Below are positions 38,120 to 48,256 of a stretch of 64,000 nucleotides of DNA, one piece after another; the first letter of the stretch is position 1; every line of letters begins with the position of its first letter. The position numbers and the translations under genes are program-made. The notes under the pieces were generated by a model. That model made no database searches. It was not told the origin of the DNA and saw only the letters and a list, made by a program, of their open reading frames with translations. The stretch is from Phascolomyces articulosus. Taxonomy: Eukaryota; Mucoromycota; Mucoromycetes; Mucorales; Lichtheimiaceae. The DNA is taken from contig JAIXMP010000003.1 of assembly GCA_025677815.1 (NCBI GenBank), positions 1,178,001 to 1,242,000 of the forward strand, in the 5' to 3' direction.

Positions 38120-41100
38120 ATGGCAAATAACGAAGGTCCATCATTTTCTTGTACATCCTTTGGTTCAGAGAGTGCCACTGGTAGTAGTGGTGGGACCTTC
38201 TCCAATGCCAACACTGGAGGAATAGGTTTTTCAACATATCATTCAGCTTCACAACCACCACCATCAAAAGGTGCTTTTAGTTTTGGTGTTTCTCGTACTT
38301 TAGTGAGTGCTTGTAAAGTAGCTCTCCAAGAAAATAATGAAATACGTCGATTCACTATTCATGATGGTATTACGTATTCTGGATTATATGACAGAGTAAG
38401 TATATTTTCATCATTCATTTGAATTATTGTGGAAATATTATACAAAAAAAAGCCAAGAGAAAAAAGATATTGAAAAGTTTTTTTTTTATTATTATTTTAC
38501 TATACAATAGATAATGACTGCATTCAGGCTCAACCATAATGGAGAATACGATATTCTTTATAAAGATTCTGATGGGGACTGGGTGACAATGATGAACGAC
38601 CATGATGTAAGAGAAGCATTGAAGATACGATTTCAAGGCTTTGGCAGCTTTGGTAGTGGTGTTGAACAATATCCTAAACTCCAGGTGGTGCGCCGTCGTC
38701 AACGTAATACTGAGGCGCAGCAACAACAGCAACAATCTCAACCGCAGCAACAACCACAACAGCCACATCAACATTGTCGATCTGTACCAGCACAACAACC
38801 GCAACAACCACAACCACAAATGGTAGATCAACTCAAACTTGTCTCAGAACATGCTGTAGAACAACTCAACAGAAAAATGAATGAATTACAAATCGCAGCA
38901 CAACAAGGAACCAACAGCTGGGAAACAACAATGCAAAATGCCGCCAAGGCCGCTGCGCAAATTTACCAAGCAGCCTTGGTTTCACTTGTGCAACCTACTG
39001 CTACACCCATTTGTAACAACTGCTCAAAGCAATTTGATGCAAATACGTAAGTTTATACAATTGACAACAACATATATTTAATAAAAAAATACTTACCCAT
39101 TCATTTATTAAATACTTAGATCTCGGTTTCACTGTATCCACTGCCGTTCGTATAATTTGTGCCACTCTTGCACACAAAATGTGACACACAATCATCCATT
39201 GATGGAAATTCCAGGTGCTAACTGTAAACGTAGCTCAGCAGCATCATCAGGTGCAAGATACCTTTGTAATTTCTGTGAATCCTATATTGATGGTGCAAGA
39301 CACTCATGTTCTGTTTGTCAAGGTATAAATATTAATAATTTATTCTCATTTTTATCTCTTGAAAAAAAAATATTGACTAAAGCGTAATACAAAATAGATT
39401 TCGACCTGTGTCAGAGTTGTTTCTCAATTGTCAAGGAAAATCATGCTCCACATGTATTTCTCACATACGCACCTCTAAAATCGTCACAACCCTTAACGAC
39501 TAGCGAGGTACCTGCTCTTAAATATTTTCATAGGGGTATTGTTTGCGATAAATGCGATGGCGAAGTCATCGGTAATCGCTACAAGGTAAAAATCCAAAAG
39601 GATCGATAGATTCTTATATTCATTTAAAAATAATAGTATTCATGCTAACGCTTTTTTAATTGTTATTATAGTGCGGCCAATGCCCAGACTTTGATTTATG
39701 TGAAAAATGTGAACCATTGTCACCTGCCTGTCATGACAGTACTCATGTATTCATCAAGATTCGACATCCAGTACAAGTTGGTTCTCAAAGGCCATTGTTG
39801 AATCCTTTTCCGGTTGTTCCTTTCTGCTTTCCCATCAAACTCCCCAACCAAGCCCCTGCTCCAAAAACCATACGTTTGTTTGGCAACAATAACTTGAGTG
39901 CAACAAACTTATCAGCAACACCGTCCACAAGCACAACAACAACGACTACTACCACAACGACTGCAAAACCTGAAGAAGATAATCGACAAACATCAATCAT
40001 CTCATCACCTTCATCCGTTGGCAAGCAACTTTCTGCTTGTTTTATTGAAGATGTCAATTATCCCGATGGTACTACTGTTCAAGCTGGAAGTACCATTTTA
40101 AAGGTAAATATAGAAGAACTAGTTTTCTTCACAAATATACATTCTAATATGTATGAAAAAATACTGCGTTTTTGTTTTATTTTACTAAAAAGCGAATGAT
40201 GATTTGTTATAATTAAAATTTAGATCTGGAAAATGAGTAATGATGGACAAAAGACATGGCCAGAAGGTTCAGTCTTGACTTGTACTGGTTATGAGAGTAC
40301 ATGTGTTGATCATGTTCAACAACAAGGTGGTGATGTACATTTGGTTGCTGCAAAACCTGGCGAAAGTGCTACTTTACTTGCTACTCTCAAAATCCCAAGA
40401 AGTTCTGGTAGATTCAAGACTTATTTCCGTATGCAGGCGCCCCATGGTGTTCAATTCGGCCCTCTTCTGTGGAGTGAACTTGAAGTGAGGCCCGGATTAC
40501 CCACCCCCACTCCTGCTACTACTGCTACCTTGACTACCACTACCACAACAACACCATCACCTTCTTTTGCTACATTTGGTGGAGCAAGCAGCAGCACTTT
40601 AACATTCGGTGGAGGTAGCAACAACAATGACGAGCTTTCCTCCAAAACAACAGCATCCTCTGTGTCATTGAGTAGCTCTATGATCTATCCAACTCTTCGA
40701 ACAACTACATCTGCCAACAATGAAGAAGTTCAGTCTATCACAGGCACAATTACCACTACCAGTGATTTCACTGAAACTGGTTCGCAACGTACTACAGGTG
40801 ATGACGATTATGATCCATTCTCTGATCCTGTCATGATTTCTCCCACAGAAAGTCGTCGTAGTGCTTCTGTTATCAGTTATGCACAAAGTACCGGTGGTGA
40901 CAGTGTGAGAATCCACTCACCAACAACATCTCAACATTATATCAGCAGTGAGAATAGCAGTGGTCATTATGTGTTTGTGGATGCTGAAGCAAGTGCACCG
41001 GCACTTTTATCAAACCCACATGAAAAGACACCACCTACCACTCGTTCACCCACCTCTACAGGAGTCGACAATCATTCTGAACAATTGTCTACTACTACTT

Positions 41101-41402
41101 CTGCTCCCCCTCCTCCACGTGCGACACAACAAGGACCTTATCATGCTCAATTGACGCAAATCCATGAAATGGTAGGAAAAGGAAATAATTCATCTCCATC
41201 TGCCCAATAATTTTTAGTTATGCATAAAAAGAATCCCCCCTCCTTCCTCCTCAAAAGAAAAATGTGTGCTGAAAAATCTTGGTGTGTTTGTAATTAGGGA
41301 CTCACATTTTGTGACGAACTTGCTATTCGTCTTTTACGACTTCATGACGGAAGTGTGGATCGTGCGGTACCAGAAATTCTTGAACGTTTGTATCCAGAAT
41401 AA
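38120..41402 (+). CDS. NBR1-type selective autophagy receptor (PB1-ZZx3-FW-LIR-UBA)
   Basis: Cargo receptor linking ubiquitinated material to Atg8. Exons 38120-38395, 38511-39046, 39120-39322, 39398-39585, 39672-40103, 40224-41171, 41298-41402; 895 residues. PB1 domain about 70-145, with acidic motif YKDSDGDWVTMMNDHDV. Three ZZ zinc fingers follow: CNNCSKQF..CIHC at about 258, CNFCESY..CSVC..CQSC at about 318, CDKCDGEV..CGQC..CEKC at about 385. An FW (NBR1-like) domain at about 520-635 carries the tryptophans of KIWKMSNDGQKTWP and GPLLWSELEV. A candidate LIR, HYVFVDAE, sits at about 792, and a UBA at 862-895 ends in AVPEILERLYPE. Low-complexity Thr/Ser/Gln linkers join the domains. The order matches animal, plant and Aspergillus-type NBR1. 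Confidence 0.92.
40968..40979 (+). other. candidate Atg8-interacting motif (LIR) in the NBR1 homologue
   Basis: Codons for YVFV, preceded by Ser/Gly/His and followed by acidic residues, in the disordered stretch between FW and UBA, the position of the LIR in known NBR1 proteins. Fits the [WFY]xx[LIV] core. Confidence 0.5.
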
Positions 41403-43259
41403 ATAGTTTCTCTGTCTTTTATTGATTCCGCCATTATCCTTCAATTGTCTACCCCTTTCCTCATTCCCCTTTCCATTTTTTATGGTTTTTTTTTTCTTTC
41501 ACCTTTCACATCTTCAGTATTTCGCATATATATCCATTCTCTACTTTTTTTTTCTTCAACCATACATACATTTCACATCAATATCTTTCTTTTCAGAAAA
41601 TCGAAATAAATAAAAAAGATTACTTTTACCTTCTTGATGTTAGTATATAAAAACCAATCATTAAATTCTGCTTTTATTTTGTTACCACCTTTCAATTAAA
41701 TGGTATATTATATGTGCATTATATAAATAGATAAATAGTGCCTTTATGTACTAGTGCTGCTGCTTGGCTTGTTTACTTGTGAGTGACTTATATATATTAT
41801 ATATTGACATTATTATCGACAGGTAACGGGCAGCATTAGTACAGGTGAAGTAATGACACTTTGCATCACTACGTAGCCGCTAATAAAAGAAGGAACAACA
41901 TGTTGTCTATAGTATTAATATCTTTGCATCTTTTCTTAATAATTTGGTGAAATAAAGTCTATCTCTATATCAAATAAATAAAAAGACTATCTCCTTTCGT
42001 TACATTTAAAAGTGTCATGTATATTATACATATAAATCTATATGAATAACTTAATTGACTATTATTTTCACTATGTATTTCCTACTGTATAATCAAATAA
42101 ATAACAATGTTTCCCTGGTCTACAGATAGGTATCTCAGACCTATAAATTGTTATATTTAAATTTTATGAGAAAAAATGTTTTTCTACAACCAATAAGAAA
42201 CATGACAATGTGTATCACATTACTTCCAAAATGCTTAAACCAGATAGCATCCTCATAAACATGGTCACACAAGAGAATAAAGTTTATAGTACTATGATAA
42301 AGATATTTCATATCCTAACATAAACTATTTATATGGGGATGCAATGCATAAAACGGTAATTAATAAATGCTACCAAAAATACTATATGAGATCTTACAGT
42401 GAAATGTGCTATACTACATGGACGGGATTTAGAGACAACTTGACATTTTTTACTCACCAGGGAAGGCATAAAAATTTAAAGTTTATGGTAGCAATTTCTA
42501 CAAAGTTACTGTCTCGGCTTGGAAAAAATGTATTGATGCTTTATATTATGCTATCCAATGGATAAATTGGTATTGAAGGTTGGCTATACTATTATAATTA
42601 CGCTGACTCAAACATTATAATATTGGAAAGCGCGGTATCATATTAAGTTGAGCACAGAAGGTCGAAATTCAGAAAATAATAAAGAAGGAAGAAAAGGAAG
42701 AAATCTTGTTTTTTTACAATAAGAAAAAAGAAATGGTAAGCACTTCTAAAGAAAGAAAAGAAAGTTTTTTCCATCAATTATCACTGGCGATATATTGTTC
42801 TTTTGACCATCATTTAAAAAAATATTATTATTTTTGTAGACAGCAAATTTAATTTTTGATCTTGCTTATGACAACTACCACTATTAGGTGAAGTATATTT
42901 GCACAATCTGTTACATCACCGCATAAACTTAAAAAATTATGTGATGTCTCCAAGACAAGTACTGTTTACAAATAATCCTAGATGACAATTATAAGATCTT
43001 GTTCACTCATCATCAATTTCTCTCTGTCGTACCAAAAACTGGTTGGTGTGCAACAACTCTTTTTTTATTTAATCAAGTTGCTTCATTGTTCATTCTCTTT
43101 TTCTGTTTTTACTAGAACTTGTCAAGCAGCGAGAAAAGTGAGCAACTTATTTGTATGGCTGCGTTGCCCTATTGATAAGTATACTAGTAATAAATTAACT
43201 ATCAATTCCAATTTTTTCTGTTATATAATATATAATGAAGGTACATCTACATACGCATC
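41403..43259. other. gene-poor AT-rich region
   Basis: 1.9 kb without a supportable gene. Open frames at 42344 and 42982 show neither family motifs nor coherent composition. A T/C-rich tract at 41450-41560 is the 3' flank of the NBR1 gene. Confidence 0.55.
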
Positions 43260-43828
43260 ATGTATAAAATATCGTTCATTGCTCTATTATTTGTCCTTGT
43301 ATCCACTTTTGCTCATAGTGCTGATGCACTCGTGTCCATTGTCTGCAAATGGGCGAATTTTGGGCATTTTACCTTCAGAATTGGGTGTGCAATGCAAAAT
43401 AGTGGTATCACTTAGCTTGTCCAAGAAGGTGGGTTTGGTTCAGGTGGTCAAACTGCTGGCTTCCATCAAGGAGATAATTACATTGAATATAATGTAGAAA
43501 AATACATTGATACACTCAAGTTGGGCGAGAGAGCGTGGAATAACTGTCAATTCAATAATGGCTATGTGTACCGAGAGAGTGGAACCGATTATATGGCGTA
43601 TGGCTCTTTTTGGGACAAGGACCCTGAGACTTTCGGAATAACATTTTATTGATGGCAAGGGCTTTAGAACATCTTCGCCCAGAACAGTTTGCTGATGCTG
43701 CAAGACCTCATTACGGCAAGACCTCAACAAGATGCAGAGCAGCCCCTCCAAATGCTACGGAAAGTGTGTTTGTCATTCCCCCTACTGGTCTTCCACAGTT
43801 TTCTCCAGAAGCTTCAGCAGCCCTTTAG
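43260..43828 (+). pseudogene. secreted-protein gene relic, unknown family
   Basis: The ATG at 43260 opens a good signal peptide (about 22 residues ending ...STFAHSADA). The frame meets an in-frame TAG at 43413-43415 and then continues in the same frame with protein-like sequence (GGFGSGGQTAGFHQGDNY, then LKLGERAWNNCQ and YGSFWDKDPE). It stops at about 43652. A +1 shift at about 43630 opens further protein-like sequence (LLMARALEHLRPEQF) up to the stop at 43828. One stop plus one frameshift suggests decay. An intron ending at the TAG (acceptor cacttag) could rescue the first break but not the second. I do not recognise the family. Confidence 0.4.
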
Positions 43829-44633
43829 ACGGACAGAATCCAGAAGGACAATATCCAAATAATAACAATATCCAATAAATAATGTCTATTACATATAATG
43901 ATAAAATTACTATCATTGGTTTTTATATATACGTTTCTTAGAATTGTTTTTAACTCATTCACAGTTTGGTAAGGTTTTCTCACTTAAAAATCGGTATACT
44001 CTTTTGTGTAATCTTTGCATTACCAAAGGAGCGATTTGATATTAACAGCTTCCCAACGTTATAATCGCAACACCAAAACTATGTTTGATCTCTTTTCCAA
44101 AATGATGATGCTCCGTGTAGTAATAAGATTTTTTTTTTCTATTAATGAATTCTTCATGCAGCTTTTTTATCACCAGTTTAGCTTTTGTGACTTAAGACGT
44201 GGCGCATCCCAAATATGGGAAAACTGTCGAGCATATTTTTCTTTTATTTTGGTCACATTACAATAACCACTTGTGTTATTTGCTATTATTACTACTCCTA
44301 ACATTTAGAAGAGATGTATATATATATAACCACCAAACTACTTCTTCCGTTAAACAGAAGATGCAAGGCTTAGCAAGCATTATCATTCCCTTCATATTTC
44401 CATATATAGATTATGCCCTCAAATTTGGTATTCTTGGTGCTTATGCATTGGCTGCTAAAAACTGCATCAGATTCAAGAAGAGTCCCATATTTGTGAATCA
44501 GTGAACAAGTATAAAAACGATTAAAAAGTTCATTATTAACTTTTTCATTTACAACCACTCAACTTTTTAATCAACATATAATTTTTCATTTCTCTCTCTT
44601 ATTTTATATTATTAACAGCCACTATCATCCAGA
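43829..44633. other. intergenic
   Basis: AT-rich. Open frames at 44015 and 44199 look non-coding. The last 120 bp hold a TATA box and pyrimidine-rich leader for the next gene. Confidence 0.55.
44510..44518 (+). promoter_or_regulatory. TATA box of the secreted Cys-containing protein gene
   Basis: TATAAAAAC about 116 bp upstream of the ATG at 44634. Confidence 0.45.
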
Positions 44634-44981
44634 ATGACACAAATCTTTTCTTTCAAGGTCAAAACGATATTCCTATTCCCTTTGATGGTGGTGATTGTGT
44701 TTTTCGAAATATCAATGTTAACAGGTGCTAACGCAAGTCCAATTGCCGTGGCAAATCCTTCTTCGGAGAACGATGTTTCCTCCTCTTCGACAGATCACAT
44801 CGTGGCTCGCGCGATACCAAACAATGTCCAGGGTCCTGTGAATATATGTACTAAGGGTACGGAAGGTTTCCAATGTTTTGGCTCTTACAAAGTTCCTCCC
44901 AACGGAAAATTAGTAACTGTGGTCGGATGGTGCCAAAACAATCGTTGTAACTGTCCACCTACAGGCTATGCTGTAGTATAA
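44634..44981 (+). CDS. small secreted cysteine-containing protein
   Basis: 115 residues, one exon. A long hydrophobic N-terminus (about 10-33, TIFLFPLMVVIVFFEI) reads as a signal peptide or anchor with likely cleavage near GANA/SP. A Ser-rich propeptide-like stretch follows, ending in IVARAIP. The C-terminal 50 residues carry five cysteines: ICTKG, FQCFG, then WCQNNRCNCPP close to the end. Size, secretion signal and Cys clustering resemble fungal small secreted proteins (surface or effector-like). No family named; function unknown. It sits about 1.1 kb from the HET-domain pair. Confidence 0.6.
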   Translation: MTQIFSFKVKTIFLFPLMVVIVFFEISMLTGANASPIAVANPSSENDVSSSSTDHIVARAIPNNVQGPVNICTKGTEGFQCFGSYKVPPNGKLVTVVGWCQNNRCNCPPTGYAVV

Positions 44982-46079
44982 TTTGCTTTTTAAGTTGTAA
45001 CAATAATAAATAGTACGTTTTAAAATTTTATATACTTTTGTTGCGACATAACCTGTTTATTATATATAAAAAGAAGTTGTTCCGAAGCCGAAATACATAA
45101 AAAATGCATTAATACTATGTACTCCTTATGAAAATTAAATAAAGTATGTAAGCTATACTAGACAAACATTTATTATAAAAAATGCCAAATCGTTCAAAAT
45201 ACATGAACCTACGGTTGGTCATAGACATATTTATTCCAGCCTTATTATTATCGCGTGTGTCACTAGATTTGCTGCCTACATTCTAAAAGACATAATGATA
45301 AAACTATTAGTAGTACATTTGTATCAAAGCATTAGCACAGATTTAGTGAAACTCCAAAGCAAACACAAAGTATTATGTACGTGTGTGTGCATAAGTTGCT
45401 TAGCAGTTTACCAATGCCTATGTGAACTAAACCACAAGCAGCAAAGCCGCCGCGGAAGAAGATAATACACAAATATGCATAACATTGTCACTCCTCGCAT
45501 ACTTAATTTGAGTTTTTCCTGTGTAAAATAAACGCATCTCAGAAAAGCTCCAAAATAGTTTTTCAACTTTAGCTCTTAGAGATTGGCGCAGCAATATTCA
45601 AGAAGTGTTACTGAAGTATTATGCATAGCAAGAATAAACTATATCATCTTGTATGCCCAAGTTTTTATTTTTTGTAGATCTGGTGCTAAAGAGCGCGCTG
45701 CAATAATAGACTCGGTACGATGTCATGAACAATAAATATGCAACTCCATACCAGTTCTCACACCTTGTAACCTTCAAGATCATCCATATTAACTCAAAAT
45801 TTTATTCTTATATAGGTTTATTTAACATGCTTTTGACATATATGTGATTTAGCCGTCATTTTCATATTAGTAAAACGCAAAGAAACTATAGCCTTTAAAG
45901 TTACTAATTAACAGGTTGTATGTTTATTGGTCTAATGATCCACATATGATGATGTTAAAAACCTTATTTACTCTTAAAAAATAAGGGTTAACTAAAACAA
46001 CATTCCCTTTATGCTTGTTGTATAATCAATGGTTATCATACATTTATTATGCGATAAAAATAATCATGCATTACGCATT
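44982..46079. other. intergenic
   Basis: 1.1 kb of AT-rich DNA without a supportable feature; the 3' flanks of the convergent secreted-protein gene and HET gene 1. Confidence 0.6.
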
Positions 46080-47774
46080 TTATTGAATTTTAAATTCTCC
46101 AACTTTAAGTATACCAAATTTATCTAAAGGAACTCTAATAGACTGAAATGGATTAGAAATATGGATGATAAAAATACCAATAGCTTTGTATGATTGCTGT
46201 TGTTCGTTCCAACGTATGACTGGATGGAAAATACCGTGCCGTGTATACACGTTAAATGGTATATTGAGAACCTGGCACTCTTCCATGAGACAATCTTCTG
46301 TTAATGACAAAAATGCTTCCGGATGATAATCTTCTTTTTGTAACGGTTGTTGCTGGATCAGCTTGGCATTTTCCCGATTATTGTTCATTCCTTGTTGTTT
46401 TGGTGGCATTACTGAGACATAGTGAGTGATTTTCAAACCAAAAAAATACTCCAAATATTCAATTGAAGTTTTTTTGGTTTCGTTATCGTCATCATTATCC
46501 AACAGTTTTTGTATTGTTCTAGGAACCGTCGTTGTAGAACCGCAATTTATTACTAAACTCGTGTTGTTCATGACTGTTAATGAAAAAATTCGTTCTGTTT
46601 CTTCCACTTGCAGTTGAGATTGTTGTTCAGTAGAGGCCGAAGAAATGCTTGTCTTTTGAAGGTACTTCAACCCAACTTCTAGTACATGCATTCCAGAGAT
46701 GCCCGTCCATGAAGGCAAAAATTTAAATTCATCCATTGTACTTGGATATTCAATGACGGGTTTACCAAAATATAAAATTGTAATATCCTCTTCGGCTAGC
46801 CTTCCATAGAATTGCAGTAGCACCTCTGGTAGATCTCGACTATAATTGATGCCCATTGTTTTCAAAATGTTGGTAAATATGTTACCCAAAGCATACACTT
46901 TGTCATGCACTTTAGTACTTGTTCGCCGATGGGCAAAGTGTAATACTTTGGATGCATCTACTCTGTTATCAAAGCAAAGTTCCAGTATAATGGGATAGTA
47001 TGTTTTATGTATTTTAGATCTGCCGTAATAAAAAAGATCGTCGCCCAATTGATGTGACCAAAAGTGTATCGTTTCGCCAACAAACACCATACTACGTGAA
47101 AGTATGGATTCTTCAAGCGTCCACATTCTCGTGCACCATTCAGATTGGACAATAGCTTCTAAACAATACCCATCAAAAGGATCTTGTTGAATTCGACTAT
47201 TATTATCTTTTTTATTCATTTCTAATAGGATCATTATAGAGATTATTGTGAGTAAAATGGATACAAATCGTGTAATGGTTTTCCATTGTAACCTATTACC
47301 TGGTTTTAACTCAGGTATCAAAACAACTGTGAACAAAGCATTTCTATAAATATTGTGCATTTGCTTGATTTCGTTTATTCGTTTGACTGGATCGTCTTGA
47401 TCGATACATAATTTGTCGTACCAAATATAATCAATTCCAAAATCTTTACATATTTGTTGGATGACTTTTTCAAATTTGACAGTAAATGTCGCTTTTGTAT
47501 AAGTTTGTTGTTTTTCGTTCCATCTATGTGTTACAATTTCGTGTAAGCCCTTATCATCACATCTGGATTTTCCAACGCCTTCGATGATGATATCACCAGA
47601 ATAGTTCCACGAGTAGGAAAATGCACAATAGCCATATACTGCTTCGATTCCTGGGACTACTTGCATGTTTGATGTCTTGATTACCCATGTTGGCCGAAAC
47701 GACCCAATATCCCTCCAAGAAATCTCTTTCGGTCTCCCAAAGGACGTTTGGTGAGTATCATATTTTACATACAT
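46080..47774 (-). CDS. HET-domain protein (copy 1)
   Basis: 564 residues, single exon. HET-domain hallmarks: YGYCAFSYSWNYSGD (about 50), IDYIWYDKLCIDQDDP followed by MHNIYRNALFTVVLIPEL (about 115-155), and WCTRMWTLEESILS with FVGETIHFW (about 210-240). In ascomycetes HET domains trigger cell death on non-self recognition; a role in this lineage is only inferred. A hydrophobic stretch at about 165-185 (RFVSILLTIISIMILL) looks like one membrane helix and is not shared with copy 2. The C-terminal third has a conserved block shared with copy 2 (NIPFNVYTRHG and PVIRWNEQQQSYKAIGI). Intronless although nearly all neighbours are spliced. Confidence 0.78.
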   Translation of the reverse strand: MYVKYDTHQTSFGRPKEISWRDIGSFRPTWVIKTSNMQVVPGIEAVYGYCAFSYSWNYSGDIIIEGVGKSRCDDKGLHEIVTHRWNEKQQTYTKATFTVKFEKVIQQICKDFGIDYIWYDKLCIDQDDPVKRINEIKQMHNIYRNALFTVVLIPELKPGNRLQWKTITRFVSILLTIISIMILLEMNKKDNNSRIQQDPFDGYCLEAIVQSEWCTRMWTLEESILSRSMVFVGETIHFWSHQLGDDLFYYGRSKIHKTYYPIILELCFDNRVDASKVLHFAHRRTSTKVHDKVYALGNIFTNILKTMGINYSRDLPEVLLQFYGRLAEEDITILYFGKPVIEYPSTMDEFKFLPSWTGISGMHVLEVGLKYLQKTSISSASTEQQSQLQVEETERIFSLTVMNNTSLVINCGSTTTVPRTIQKLLDNDDDNETKKTSIEYLEYFFGLKITHYVSVMPPKQQGMNNNRENAKLIQQQPLQKEDYHPEAFLSLTEDCLMEECQVLNIPFNVYTRHGIFHPVIRWNEQQQSYKAIGIFIIHISNPFQSIRVPLDKFGILKVGEFKIQ

Positions 47775-48256
47775 TTTATGAACTGTTTTTTTTAAAAAAA
47801 ATTTCGTTAGTATTTATTTTTGAAAATAGCCCATATTATCATTGTCACTGCTCTAACACCTACCACATATACTAATGCTATATACGAGCTATCCAGAAAC
47901 AATATATAATAATGTATTCTCTTTATATATGCATACGAGTAGCAAATAATAACAAACACACTATAAGAAAGGTGACCCCTTTCGCCTATTTATATTTTTT
48001 TTAAAAAAAAGCTGCACCATAAATATTGATGTCAGTTGCCATGTGATAATGATATGCATGGATTACTGATGATAAAAAAAAAGGGAAGGCTACCAGAAAA
48101 GGTGCCTTCTTTGTTTCTATGGCAATAATAAGGAAAAAAACACGAAAGGTAAAAGCAATAAGTTTATTTTTACATGGAATAAAATTAATAAAATAAATAT
48201 TTGCAGCTTATGGTCATATAATTCAATTTGTAAAATATTTTTTTATCGCTTTAATC
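47775..48256. promoter_or_regulatory. promoter region of HET gene 1 / 3' flank of HET gene 2
   Basis: 482 bp. On the minus strand a TATAAATAGG element lies at about 47985-47996. AAGGTG(A/C)C motifs occur at 47970-47976 and 48100-48106. No coding sequence. Confidence 0.4.

Noticed and set aside
38120..41402. Reading the ZZ-finger gene as a simple zinc-finger transcription factor
   Set aside because: PB1, FW and UBA domains in order identify an NBR1-type autophagy receptor.
42982..43497. Open frame of 171 codons on the plus strand
   Set aside because: Low-information hydrophobic/Ser composition with no motif; it overlaps the better-supported secreted-protein relic in another frame.
44199..44504. 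Open frame of 101 codons
   Set aside because: No recognisable family, atypical composition, and it overlaps the promoter of the gene at 44634.
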